Under the pieces are notes generated by a model. It was not told the origin of the DNA, made no database searches, and saw only the letters and a program-made list of their open reading frames with translations. The translations under genes were made by a program, and so were the position numbers. Positions 46,343 to 54,915 of a stretch of 64,000 nt of DNA are shown here, piece by piece. The stretch comes from Cupriavidus sp. AU9028 (GTDB taxonomy: Bacteria > Pseudomonadota > Gammaproteobacteria > Burkholderiales > Burkholderiaceae), in the NCBI RefSeq assembly GCF_019795295.1, contig NZ_JAIMCG010000016.1, forward strand, positions 1 to 64,000, read 5' to 3'. The first letter of the stretch is position 1. Every line of letters starts with the position of its first letter.

Positions 46343-48138
46343 TCCGGACATTGTCACGTCCGTGGCGCGGGCCTGGGCCACGCGCGATGAGCGAGTCTTC
46401 GGGCGCGACCGGGATTGAGGGATCGGTCGCGATGAGCGCGCTTACCCTGCCGGCGCCGCCCCCCGTTCTTGCACCGCACCTCTTCTATCCGAGCGCGTTG
46501 CCGGCGACCTTCGCCGACGTGGCGCGGAAGCTGCAGCATCTGACGCGGGAACAAGCAGCGTCGCTACGTGAGCGAACGGCCGAGACTGGCGGCAACGTGG
46601 AGGAGATCGCCCTCGATTTCGGGCTGTCGGATGAAGATATACAAAGCGTCCTGATCGCCCACGGGTGCGATGTCTACGTGGACGCGAGGCATTTTGGTAC
46701 CCCACGGCTCCTGACCTGGGAGGCGAAGCTGCGTCGGTGCGGGGCCGCCCCTCAAATGCACAAGGTTTCCGCGCAGGACCTCGCAGTATTGCGCCAGCAG
46801 CGAGCCGCTGGCCAACTGCAGGATGCCGACCTTGAGACGTTGGGCCTCGCACGACGCCTTATCGCCGACAGCGCCGCACTGGTTGCCTCCGATATCCACA
46901 TCCTCGTCCGGGAAGACCATACAGAAATTCAGGTCCGGGTAAAGGGCGATCTTCGGACTGTCGCAGCCCAATCCATGCGACGGGAGGAGGGCGAGCGGTT
47001 GATCCGAGCGATGTACACCGGACTAGCGACTGTCAAGGACACGTACAACCCTCTGGACGTGCAGGACGCGCAGATCGCTGGCGAGGCGCTTCCTGGCACG
47101 GGGCTTTCGAGCGTGCGGATCGTCCGTGGGCCTGCATATCCCGTTGAGAGCGGTGGGAGTTTCCTCGTCGCCCGCCTGCAGTACAGGGAGCACCATCAAG
47201 AGGAGGCGCCCAGCATCGCCATCGAGGCTTCGAAGCGATTGGACCTCAGACGGCCTAAGTCGCCCCCGGGCGAGTTCAAGTTGCCGGCGATGGGCTACAC
47301 CCCACACCAAGTGGAACTGGTGTCCCAGCTCCTACGGCGGCCGATGGGCGTGATCATCGTCACCGGCCCAACTGGCAGCGGGAAGACTACGACGCTATTC
47401 GAATGCACGCGACATCAGGCACGTCTGTTTCCGGAGAAGCGGCTCATCACGATTGAGAATCCGACGGAGTATCCAATGGACTGGGCCGTTCAGCTCTCAA
47501 CTGAGAGCGAGCGGTTCCCCGAGATGCTCCGTATGACTCTCCGGATGGACCCTGATGCTGTTTTGCTCGGTGAGATCCGGGGCGTAGAGGAAGCTATCGC
47601 CACCTTGCAAGCTGCGGCGACTGGACATCTCGTTCTGACGACACTTCACGTGACCGACCCGTTCGAGACGTTCTCGCGGCTCGTCATGCTGGATCACGTG
47701 CGACTCGCCATGGGCGTGATCTGCAACCACAACCAGATTATTGGACTGATCGCACAGCGAATCGTCCCACTGCTCTGCCAAGAGTGCCGTTTGCCGTTGG
47801 CCAGGGCACCCGGTAGGGTGCCGGACTACATGCACCGGGCCCTGCAATCCTGGGGCGACCTCACAGCTGTGCATGTCCGCGGAAGTGGGTGTCATCACTG
47901 TCATGGAGAGGGAATCGTAGGCCAACAGGCTGTGGCTGAAGTGGTCGTGGCGACTGAAGCGCTAATGCAGGACTGCATTAAGGACGGGGTACTCGCTGCG
48001 CGTCGCAACCACCGCGCTCGGTCCGGCGCCGACAAGCCAATGATCGCTCATGCATTGGACCTGGTCCTTGCCGGGAAGCTGGACCCGGTGGATGCAGAGC
48101 GAAGCGTGGACGCTATTCCGATGAAGGAGGAGATTTGA
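46339..48138 (+). CDS. pilQ: PilQ-type pilus assembly ATPase (GspE/PilB family)
   Basis: A 599-residue GspE-family ATPase. The N-terminal MshEN-like part (residues 50-130) is followed by the N2 domain (DIHILVREDHTEIQVRVKGD), Walker A GPTGSGKT near 345, Asp box (ITIENPTEYP), Walker B VLLGEIRG, His box TGHLVLTTLHVTDP and a Zn-binding set CQEC...CHHC near 475-520. It powers pilus extension. GGAGGAAA directly precedes the ATG, which overlaps the pilO stop. Confidence 0.92.
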   Translation: MIRTLSRPWRGPGPRAMSESSGATGIEGSVAMSALTLPAPPPVLAPHLFYPSALPATFADVARKLQHLTREQAASLRERTAETGGNVEEIALDFGLSDEDIQSVLIAHGCDVYVDARHFGTPRLLTWEAKLRRCGAAPQMHKVSAQDLAVLRQQRAAGQLQDADLETLGLARRLIADSAALVASDIHILVREDHTEIQVRVKGDLRTVAAQSMRREEGERLIRAMYTGLATVKDTYNPLDVQDAQIAGEALPGTGLSSVRIVRGPAYPVESGGSFLVARLQYREHHQEEAPSIAIEASKRLDLRRPKSPPGEFKLPAMGYTPHQVELVSQLLRRPMGVIIVTGPTGSGKTTTLFECTRHQARLFPEKRLITIENPTEYPMDWAVQLSTESERFPEMLRMTLRMDPDAVLLGEIRGVEEAIATLQAAATGHLVLTTLHVTDPFETFSRLVMLDHVRLAMGVICNHNQIIGLIAQRIVPLLCQECRLPLARAPGRVPDYMHRALQSWGDLTAVHVRGSGCHHCHGEGIVGQQAVAEVVVATEALMQDCIKDGVLAARRNHRARSGADKPMIAHALDLVLAGKLDPVDAERSVDAIPMKEEI

Positions 48139-49175
48139 ACAGTCTGTCATGGACGATGCGGCGCCGCCTGTATCAACAGGCCTCGTCCCAATTGGAGAAT
48201 GGACTCACCCTCGCTCAGGTTCTGGAGGACTTTCGGGAACGGCTTACGCGCCGTGGTAAGGAGCGCGCAGCCGAGGCTGCAAACGAGATTGGACGTCAGG
48301 TCCGGGACGGCAAAACCCTGGTGGCCGCCATGGGGAGCGCGCTCACTGACCTTGAACGCAGCGTGCTGGACGCCGGCGAGAAGGCAGGGCAGCTTCCGGA
48401 GGCGATGCAGCTGGTGCTCGATGTGCGTGAACTGACAACCCGCCTTCGCCAGAAGCTGCAAGCAAGCTTCTTCGCACCCGTCGTCTACTTGCTCACCCTT
48501 TACGCGGTCTTGCTCATGATCGGCGGGTATATCGTCCCGCAATTTCTTGATGTCTTGCCTCTCGAGAAGTGGACGGGGTGGGCATATGGCCTCTATCTGA
48601 TGGGTGAGTTGGCGGTGGGCTGGCCGGCTCCACTGATTTTCGGGGGCATGGGGGCTTATGCGGTATGGAGTTGGTGGGCGTTGCCGCGTTGGACCGGATC
48701 TGGTCGGGGGTTCTGTGATCAGCACGTCTTCCCCTTCACGGTTTATCGGGAGATCACGGGCTTCACTTGGCTGATGTCGTTTGTCGCGCTCCTCCGCGCC
48801 AACGTCCCCGACGTTGCCGCTTTGGAGGGTCAAATCGAGTCGGCCTCTCCGTGGATGGCATCGCGTCTGCGGCCGGTGCGCCTCGGATTGACTGATGGCC
48901 TTGACCTGGCGGAGTCAATGCGGCAGACGGGCTATGGCTTCCCGTCATTGGATCTGATCGATGAGATCAGTGCGTATGCTGGCTTCGACGATTTCACGGA
49001 CAAGATCAGCGTGGCTGTGAAGCAGAACGCGTCAGTCATTGAGCGGCAGTTGCTCACCAAGGGAATGGTGATGTCAGCCACCTTTACCGGGGCGATGTTC
49101 GCGGCATTCATCGTACTTCAGCTCGGCGCGAATTCTCTCTCATCGATCATCACGTCGTCGATGGGGATGATCTAG
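48135..49175 (+). CDS. pilR: PilR-type inner-membrane pilus assembly protein (GspF family)
   Basis: A 346-residue platform protein with a TTG start at 48135 overlapping the pilQ stop and AAGGAGG 5 bases upstream. A GspF domain (DGKTLVAAMGSALTDLERSV then LDAGEKAGQLPEAMQLVL) is followed by two membrane segments (APVVYLLTLYAVLLMIGGYI and LIFGGMGAYAVWSWW), a second, weaker GspF-like half (FTWLMSFVALLRANVPDVAA) and a C-terminal membrane segment. It recruits the ATPase and the pilin. Confidence 0.9.
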   Translation: MNSLSWTMRRRLYQQASSQLENGLTLAQVLEDFRERLTRRGKERAAEAANEIGRQVRDGKTLVAAMGSALTDLERSVLDAGEKAGQLPEAMQLVLDVRELTTRLRQKLQASFFAPVVYLLTLYAVLLMIGGYIVPQFLDVLPLEKWTGWAYGLYLMGELAVGWPAPLIFGGMGAYAVWSWWALPRWTGSGRGFCDQHVFPFTVYREITGFTWLMSFVALLRANVPDVAALEGQIESASPWMASRLRPVRLGLTDGLDLAESMRQTGYGFPSLDLIDEISAYAGFDDFTDKISVAVKQNASVIERQLLTKGMVMSATFTGAMFAAFIVLQLGANSLSSIITSSMGMI

Positions 49176-49212
49176 ATCAGGGCGTGGTTTCAAACTAAAG
49201 AGGAAAAACGGA

Positions 49213-49713
49213 ATGGACGGAATTCTTGGGCGTGTAGTAGCTATCGTGCTTGGCCTCATCGCGTTGTCTGGCATCGGTTACGCGGCATACAACGGCTTTC
49301 AAACCGACAAGGCAAGCACGGTCAGCACGAATATCACGCAGCTCATCACCAACGCCCGCGGGGGCTTCTCACAGGGGAACAACGGCTACACCAACTTCAC
49401 GACTGCCAATATCCCGGCGATGATCACTGGAGGAATGTTCCCGACGAGCATGGTCCGTGGCAACACTCTCGTTGACAACTGGGGCAACACAGTCACGCTC
49501 TCCTCTGCAAGCAATGGCTCCCAGGGTGTGATTACCTTCGGTGGTGGGAACGCGCAGACGGCGAAGCAATGCGTCGCGGTGGCAACTGGTCTCAGGGACT
49601 TCGTTTCGCTTACGGTAGGCACGACTTCGTTTACCCAGACGAGTCTCCCTGATCAGGCCACCGCTGGCTCGGCGTGCAGCGCAACGGCCACCTTCACGCT
49701 GACTTTCCAGTAA
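49213..49713 (+). CDS. pilS: PilS-type major prepilin
   Basis: A 166-residue type IVb pilin. The N-terminus MDGILGRVVAIVLGLIALSG has a leader of at most three residues before the hydrophobic helix, much shorter than the leader of R64 PilS, and no Glu5 is visible. The globular part has NWGNTVTLSSAS, as in other thin pilins, and a Cys pair (KQCVAVATG and GSACSATA) for the D-region disulfide. GAGG precedes the start. Confidence 0.85.
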   Translation: MDGILGRVVAIVLGLIALSGIGYAAYNGFQTDKASTVSTNITQLITNARGGFSQGNNGYTNFTTANIPAMITGGMFPTSMVRGNTLVDNWGNTVTLSSASNGSQGVITFGGGNAQTAKQCVAVATGLRDFVSLTVGTTSFTQTSLPDQATAGSACSATATFTLTFQ

Positions 49714-49768
49714 TGACAGGACGCGCCGGCGAGCCATAACGGCACGCGGGGCGTTGGACGAGGGTCGC

Positions 49769-50248
49769 ATGGGCTACCTATTCCTTCCAATAGCGACAGT
49801 ATTGTTCTGTCTCGGCATTCTCGCTCAACTTATGCAGCAGTCGGAGGCGATGCCCGGGGCCGGCGTGGCAGGTCGTATTGACAGCATGGCCAGCATTACT
49901 GCGCAGCAAGCGCTGGCATACGGCGCTGCCTGTCTCGCTACTGTCGAAGCGACCCCCGGGCTGGTGGGAGCAAGTATCGCGCCGGTGCTACCGGCGGGTA
50001 TGGTCTCGCCAGTCGGGGTCGGGTGCATGGCTGTATTGAACCCGGCCGGCGGACGCAACGTGTACGGATACATGCGCGTAGCGCCGGGGGCGAGCGCGGC
50101 AGTGCTCAAGAACTCCGGCGGAAGCCTTGCCTGGCTGCGGGTCGAGAGCGTCGGGTCCGCGGTCAACCTGATGACCGGTGCGGCGCAGACGGTGCCCGCC
50201 GCTCTTCCCATAGGCTCGCTTGTCCATTGGATTCAGCTGCACACCTAA
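49769..50248 (+). CDS. pilM: PilM-type thin pilus protein
   Basis: A 159-residue protein beginning MGYLFLPIATVLFCLGILAQ, an N-terminal anchor, followed by ITAQQALAYGAACLATVEAT, the typical PilM segment, and a Gly/Ala-rich C-terminal domain. In R64 PilM lies near the start of the operon; here it is between pilS and pilV. Its function in thin pilus biogenesis is poorly known. Confidence 0.75.
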   Translation: MGYLFLPIATVLFCLGILAQLMQQSEAMPGAGVAGRIDSMASITAQQALAYGAACLATVEATPGLVGASIAPVLPAGMVSPVGVGCMAVLNPAGGRNVYGYMRVAPGASAAVLKNSGGSLAWLRVESVGSAVNLMTGAAQTVPAALPIGSLVHWIQLHT

Positions 50249-50255
50249 AGTAGAT

Positions 50256-51503
50256 ATGGACGCCATACTCGGATCAACTATCGCGCTGGTCCTCTCCATG
50301 ATGAGCCTGGCCGGCTTCGTCACATGGGCTAAGGCGGGCGTGATGAACGTTCAGACCGCGGCTGCCGCTAGCCAGATGCTCGTCTTCGACAAGGCCGCAT
50401 TAAAGTTCGTCGAAGATCGCGCTGCGACGCTAGTGCAGCAGGCGACTGCCACCGTTCCGGTCTCTGTCACTCCAGCGATGCTGATCAACGCTGGCTACTT
50501 GCCGGCGGGCTTCTCGTCGATGAATGCATTCGGCCAAACCTGGCTTCTCCAGGTGCTACAGCCGACGCCGAATAGCCTCCAGGCCCTCGTCACTTCCCAT
50601 GGGGGGCGACCAATCACGGACACACGTCAGCTCGTCCAGATCGCCGCGCAAGCGGGTGCGCAGGGTGGGTTCGTGCCCTACCCGGGTCAGAACGGCGATC
50701 CGACGATGGTGCCGTCCAACGCGTACGGCGCGTATGGTGCATGGCGAGTGCCTCTCGCGGGCTATACGAATCCGGGCAGTGGCCGCCTCGCGTCGCTGTT
50801 GGCTTTCACTGGATCTCAAGCCAACAACGGCTACTTGTATCGGGTGCAGGTGCCCGGCCATCCAGAGCTGAATCGGATGCAGACCGCGATCGACATGGCG
50901 GAGAACGATATCAACAACGGCGGAAGAGTGACGGCCAACGATGTCGTGGCGGAAGCCGACCTGCTGCTGCTGGCCGCTGGTACTCCTGCAGCCAGCTGTT
51001 CAGAGGAATTCTCTGTCCGTCGCAACGCCGCGCTGCCGACGTCCTTGGTCATCTGCTCGGGCGGGCGGTATCAGCCGATTGGCACTGCCGTCGTCAACAT
51101 TGCGGAAGGGGAACCCTGCGGCACCGAGGGCCAGCTTGGGACGAATGTTCTCAATCAGGGCTTCCTCTGCCGGAGTGGCAGATGGCGCAGCTTTACTAAC
51201 TCCATCGGGAAGCTGACGACGAACCGCAAAATCGATAACGTGACCGACGGTATGACCTTTACCAAGGACGCCTGCCCTGGCGGCACGGCTTGGGCGCTCT
51301 ACACATCCAAGCAGGAGATGGTGAACATCACCGGGAACGTCATGCCTCCGATTCAGGGTGTCTACTTCTGGATGGTCGACAACGGCTCTTCGTGGCGCGC
51401 TCAAGCGAGCGCCGTCTCGCCTACCACTTGGTATAGCGGAAACGACACCGGCGCCATCGGGGGGCAACTCGTGGGTACTGTTACCACAGGCTGCGCGTTC
51501 TGA
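50256..51503 (+). CDS. pilV: PilV-type tip adhesin/minor pilin, no shufflon
   Basis: A 415-residue protein starting MDAILGSTIALVLSMMSLAG, the same short leader as PilS. After the helix comes the conserved PilV body (VTPAMLINAGYLPAGFSSMN then AFGQTWLLQVLQP, and LYRVQVPGHPELNRMQTAID then MAENDINNGG). A variable C-terminal part follows, with CSEEFSVRRN, LVICSGGRYQP and GFLCRSGRWR. PilV binds recipient-cell LPS in R64. No inverted C-terminal cassettes or Rci-type recombinase follow, so this copy is fixed. Confidence 0.85.
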   Translation: MDAILGSTIALVLSMMSLAGFVTWAKAGVMNVQTAAAASQMLVFDKAALKFVEDRAATLVQQATATVPVSVTPAMLINAGYLPAGFSSMNAFGQTWLLQVLQPTPNSLQALVTSHGGRPITDTRQLVQIAAQAGAQGGFVPYPGQNGDPTMVPSNAYGAYGAWRVPLAGYTNPGSGRLASLLAFTGSQANNGYLYRVQVPGHPELNRMQTAIDMAENDINNGGRVTANDVVAEADLLLLAAGTPAASCSEEFSVRRNAALPTSLVICSGGRYQPIGTAVVNIAEGEPCGTEGQLGTNVLNQGFLCRSGRWRSFTNSIGKLTTNRKIDNVTDGMTFTKDACPGGTAWALYTSKQEMVNITGNVMPPIQGVYFWMVDNGSSWRAQASAVSPTTWYSGNDTGAIGGQLVGTVTTGCAF

Positions 51504-51523
51504 TTCCAGAGAGAGTTGAGATC

Positions 51524-52042
51524 ATGAAAAAAAGAACGCGGCACTTGATGAACATTTTTGCGGGAGCGGTAACGATGTTGTCCCTCGACCTATGCGCTGC
51601 ACAGGTTATCGTCTACCCGGCGCCAGCGATGACCGTGGCAGACTGTCAAGGTGGAAAGGTCTGGACACGCAGGGAGTCGAATGGCTTACCGTTCTGCGAC
51701 AGTCCCGACACCTCGCCGGTCGACCCAACACCCTCCCCCCCGGCGGCACCGGTCTGTCGCTTTGAGTATCCAACATACATGGTAAGCCTCGGCCCTGCTA
51801 TGTGCTCGTCGCAGGACACCTGCTTCGGCGCGGGGGTGGCAGTCAATGCGGGGTCGCGCGACCAATCGTTCGCTGCAGAATTTGATGACTATGAGCTCGA
51901 CTTGGTTGACGGGCTACGGCCAGTCGAGAAGCGGGCAGACGAGATCCTGGCAGCTACACCGTACCGACGAGGAGCCGCAAGGCGATATGGCGGAGGCCAA
52001 GGTAATACTCTGCCCAAGCGCTACTACGAGCTCTGCGAATAG
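51524..52042 (+). CDS. Secreted Cys-containing hypothetical protein
   Basis: A 172-residue protein with a signal peptide (MKKRTRHLMNIFAGAVTMLS then LDLCAAQ), a Pro-rich linker (DTSPVDPTPSPPAAP) and several Cys (DCQGG, FCDSP, VCRFEY, MCSSQDTC). GAGTTGAG precedes the start. It ends the rightward transfer/pilus operon, 20 bases after pilV and before a bidirectional terminator. It may be a pilus-associated or surface protein; no family recognised. Confidence 0.6.
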   Translation: MKKRTRHLMNIFAGAVTMLSLDLCAAQVIVYPAPAMTVADCQGGKVWTRRESNGLPFCDSPDTSPVDPTPSPPAAPVCRFEYPTYMVSLGPAMCSSQDTCFGAGVAVNAGSRDQSFAAEFDDYELDLVDGLRPVEKRADEILAATPYRRGAARRYGGGQGNTLPKRYYELCE

Positions 52043-52058
52043 CGCTGTGGAGAAAAAT

Positions 52059-52076
52059 GACCCCCAATCGGGGGTC
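52059..52076. terminator. Bidirectional terminator between converging genes
   Basis: GACCCCC-AATC-GGGGGTC stem. Plus strand is followed by TTCTTCT; minus strand by ATTTTTC. It separates the pilus operon from the CAP lipoprotein gene. Confidence 0.75.
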
Positions 52077-52098
52077 TTCTTCTGCTTGGTGCTGGTGC

Positions 52099-53121
52099 TC
52101 AAAACGCAGTGAAGCTCCAGGTCTTGCTAACGGGGATTCCGTTCCGAGCTCCGCTAAACGTCGCCGTGTACACGCCAGCAGGGAGCGGTTGGATCGGAAG
52201 CATGAAAGCCACGCCTCGAACCACGTTCGCATCTTCAATGACCGAGGCCGCCGACGCAGTCTTCGCATTCGGTGCTACGAGGACCCGAACTGGAATCGCG
52301 GCTCCGTTGGGACCTGCGAGGGTAAAGCTGTTCACCGTCAGGGCATCAGCATCCGACGTTGCCGGCACTCGGAACATCACCGGACGACCTGCCATCGTGA
52401 GATCGGGCGCGGGATTCGGCCGTTCTGCCGCCGGGTTGAAGCTGCCAATAACGGTGTCGTTGTCAAACGGGAAGTAGGTCATGTTACCCGCCGACATTTG
52501 CTGGCCGCCCCAGGTGGGAAGCCCATATCCGCTTCCATTTGCGCCTGTGATCACCCCAAAGTTGATGACGCAGAGATTGTCACGAACCGCGATGCCGACC
52601 GTTTCCTGGACCCCCGTGATTCCCTGCAGGTGATAAACCGAATTCGCGAAGCCGAGGGCGCACTCCAAGCCGTCCGGCGCACCACCGGCTACTTGCGCGA
52701 TCCATTGGGCTCGATCAGCGCCAGCCGCAACTCCTTGCTCGTAGGGGTTCACGCCGGTAAAGCCCGGCTTGCCAGCTTCTTCCTCGTGCGCAACGACATT
52801 GTTCGCAGCCATATATCCCAGGTGACTGTCGGCGGAACGGTCGAGGGCTTCGTCCTGCTTCAGAACCCCAACCCCCAGCTTGAGGCGCAGGCTGTTCAGC
52901 GTCTCGTAAGCGACCAGCCGCTGGTCCCCAGCTGGGTAGGTCGGCGTCGGTGCGGTCGTGCTCGGCGGGACGGAGGTTGGAGGAGCGGGTTGCGGCTCCA
53001 CCGGTGGGTTAGTGGGTGCGGGGTCGCTACCGCCCTCGTCGCCGCCGCCGCCACCGCAAGCCGCCAGAGCAAAGACCATCGCCGATGCGAGAGCAGTGAA
53101 AGACAACTTCTTGTTCTGCAT
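52099..53121 (-). CDS. CAP-domain lipoprotein
   Basis: A 340-residue exported lipoprotein from MQNKKLSFTALASA; the lipobox is ALAAC followed by a Gly run. A Pro/Thr-rich linker leads to a bacterial CAP (SCP/PR1) domain at about residues 65-200: LVAYETLNSLRLKLGVGVLK, DRSADSHLGYMAANNVVAHE, TGVNPYEQGVAAG and a second Cys pair. A C-terminal Ig-like beta domain ends it. Bacterial CAP proteins are linked to surface adhesion or plasmid mating in some IncHI elements. The promoter carries the motif shared with the FlhDC-like operon. Confidence 0.85.
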   Translation of the reverse strand: MQNKKLSFTALASAMVFALAACGGGGGDEGGSDPAPTNPPVEPQPAPPTSVPPSTTAPTPTYPAGDQRLVAYETLNSLRLKLGVGVLKQDEALDRSADSHLGYMAANNVVAHEEEAGKPGFTGVNPYEQGVAAGADRAQWIAQVAGGAPDGLECALGFANSVYHLQGITGVQETVGIAVRDNLCVINFGVITGANGSGYGLPTWGGQQMSAGNMTYFPFDNDTVIGSFNPAAERPNPAPDLTMAGRPVMFRVPATSDADALTVNSFTLAGPNGAAIPVRVLVAPNAKTASAASVIEDANVVRGVAFMLPIQPLPAGVYTATFSGARNGIPVSKTWSFTAF

Positions 53122-53178
53122 TATCAATTTCCTTTTACTATTTTTCGTGGCCCGGGGATTCGGTCCGTTACATTCAGC

Positions 53179-53203
53179 TTAACGAACTGAGCGCAAAGTC
53201 AAG
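53179..53203 (-). promoter_or_regulatory. Promoter of the CAP gene with shared motif
   Basis: Minus strand CTTGACTTTGCG (53203-53192), then 10 bp, then TAA (53181-53179). The same 12-mer and spacing occur before the coiled-coil/FlhDC-like operon at 56132-56156. TTGACT serves as a -35. Confidence 0.55.
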
Positions 53204-53305
53204 CCTCGCTGGTGCACCTGCCTTCGGGCCGCAGAGCATACACGATAGGTGAACAGGTATTAGTACGGCAGGACGAGGCAAAGCTTTAGCCCCCCGGCGG
53301 TGGGG

Positions 53306-53644
53306 TCATTTCGACCTGTAGAGGGTCTTGCCGCAGTGATTGCAACTGTGGAACTGCTGCCTTGATAGCAGAGTCCGATGGCGCCAGAGCCTGATGCTGC
53401 CGGACCCACAGTGGGCGCAGCGCATACCTCTTGGCGTTGTGCTCTGGGGGAAACGGAGCTGGTACTCCTGGAGCGTGGGCACACTACTCGATGGCAGGAG
53501 GGCAAGTAGCACCAGGCCTATATACGATGAGCCCGTGCAGAGCACCGCCCACAGCCAGCCATTACGTCCTCTCTTGGTTGCCAGAAGATAGGCCAGGTAG
53601 GCCGGAACAAAGGAGTAGATGCAGATGGTGAAGAGGCTGCTCAT
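53306..53644 (-). CDS. Membrane protein with C-terminal zinc ribbon
   Basis: A 112-residue protein: two hydrophobic segments at residues 5-23 (FTICIYSFVPAYLAYLLA) and 30-50 (WLWAVLCTGSSYIGLVLLAL), then a Zn-ribbon CAHCGSGSIRLWR...CNHCGKTLYR (two CxxC pairs about 20 apart). The gene overlaps the end of the FlhDC-like gene by 4 bases, so it is third in that operon. Its function is unknown; the coupling suggests a link to the regulator. Confidence 0.7.
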   Translation of the reverse strand: MSSLFTICIYSFVPAYLAYLLATKRGRNGWLWAVLCTGSSYIGLVLLALLPSSSVPTLQEYQLRFPQSTTPRGMRCAHCGSGSIRLWRHRTLLSRQQFHSCNHCGKTLYRSK

Positions 53645-54915
53645 GGGTGGGGGTCAGCCATAGAGAGGCGATCGCTTGAGAGTCTGACGTCGTCAATCAG
53701 TAGTGGTGCTCGCCTGCTGGACGCAAGCTCCTTTCGGGGCCGGCCCCGTTGCTTGCGGTGCAGGGGCGAGTTGGGCGACGACAATGCACCAGAACAACAA
53801 GGACACTGGAACGAGTTGGCGAGCTCAATCTTCGGCGCAGTATTTGAGGCGAGATATGGAGTCCCACAGGACCGGCACGACCGAATTGCGAGGTCTTCAT
53901 CCGTCGACATCGACCGCGTCAGGTGGAACGCCCGTTCGGCCGGCATGAACGCGTCCCCGAAGAGCCGGCGACAAACATCCATTGCGCAAATGAATGCCTC
54001 AGGGATCGTTGCCGCTTCGGCAAGCGCGCTGCGGAATAGCCACAACAGCGCAGTTGACTGGACACGCCTCGAGGCCGACTCCAGATACCACACCGCTGAG
54101 GCGGGTTGCTGACCCGAAGGCGACGACTCTCCGTGGATCTGCAGATACAGCTCCCGCATCTTCTCGGGAGTGGTGTCGAAGAGTGCAGCCACGCTTTTCG
54201 CACGACAGCGCATTCTAATGAAGCCCTCGCAGTACGCCATTCTAACGAACCGCGACAGATGGAAGTTTCCCCAGGGGCCGGAGTGCGGCAATCGATCTGA
54301 CCGGATCGGCGAACTGTCCATGATGTAATGGGCTACGGTATCGGCAGTCAGTCTGCCGGCCACCGCCTCGAACCAGAAGATTCGGTTCGGAAGGCGCCAC
54401 TTGAACAGTGGTATACGGCGCTCGGCTATGGCCAGGTCAATCTTGTGCTGAGGCACCGAGCGAAGATACTCCGCCAGCTCGACGGACATGCCGAGGATGG
54501 GTGCCGCCAGCAGCGACATATTCAGGACGTCGTACAGCGCAGTTAGATAGGCTCGATTTGCCTGCTCAAGCTGCATGTGCTGGACCGGCGTGAGCGTCGG
54601 CATGCTCTTGGCCAGCGTGCCGACGCTAGTGGTCGGTGTGCGTCCATCGATGTAGCTTTTCCAATCCTCCGGGGACGAGAGCGTGGGAAGGAATGCTAGG
54701 AACGGCACCCCGAAGATGAGCGACGAGGTCTCGTGATCATCCCGGAGGCGGGCGATATCTTCGTGCTCGGCATCGAACAGCGGCGCGAGCGTCCTCGTGA
54801 CAGCCAGCGCGTTGACGATATAGGTCGTCAAACGGAAGTTCGCTGACATGATGCGGTCCAAGACCCATTGGGGAAGCAGAAACTGGTCGGAGAGGCCCTT
54901 TGTGTGCTGCTTCAT
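53641..54915 (-). CDS. FlhD-FlhC fusion-like transcriptional regulator
   Basis: A 424-residue protein. Residues about 115-180 read like FlhD (RAYLTALYDVLNMSLLAAPI then LGMSVELAEYLRSVPQHKID and LAIAERRIPLFKWRL), matching the FlhD pattern of LGI, a Leu-rich helix, LA and FRF. Residues about 222-380 read like FlhC: AKSVAALFDTTPEKMRELYL, a Trp/Leu-rich helical core (LLWLFRSALAEAATIPEAFI), then CRSC (347/350) and CPCC (371/374), which parallel the FlhC zinc ligands. A tail has the AT-hook-like RGRPRK (390-395). FlhC and FlhD are separate proteins in flagellar and in SetCD/AcaCD systems. It is the likely transfer activator, translated together with the gene before it. Confidence 0.65.
   Translation of the reverse strand: MKQHTKGLSDQFLLPQWVLDRIMSANFRLTTYIVNALAVTRTLAPLFDAEHEDIARLRDDHETSSLIFGVPFLAFLPTLSSPEDWKSYIDGRTPTTSVGTLAKSMPTLTPVQHMQLEQANRAYLTALYDVLNMSLLAAPILGMSVELAEYLRSVPQHKIDLAIAERRIPLFKWRLPNRIFWFEAVAGRLTADTVAHYIMDSSPIRSDRLPHSGPWGNFHLSRFVRMAYCEGFIRMRCRAKSVAALFDTTPEKMRELYLQIHGESSPSGQQPASAVWYLESASRRVQSTALLWLFRSALAEAATIPEAFICAMDVCRRLFGDAFMPAERAFHLTRSMSTDEDLAIRSCRSCGTPYLASNTAPKIELANSFQCPCCSGALSSPNSPLHRKQRGRPRKELASSRRAPLLIDDVRLSSDRLSMADPHP

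Noticed and set aside
50256-51503. Shufflon at the pilV 3' end
   Set aside because: No inverted cassettes or 19-bp sfx-type repeats were seen after pilV; the next gene has its own signal peptide and start.
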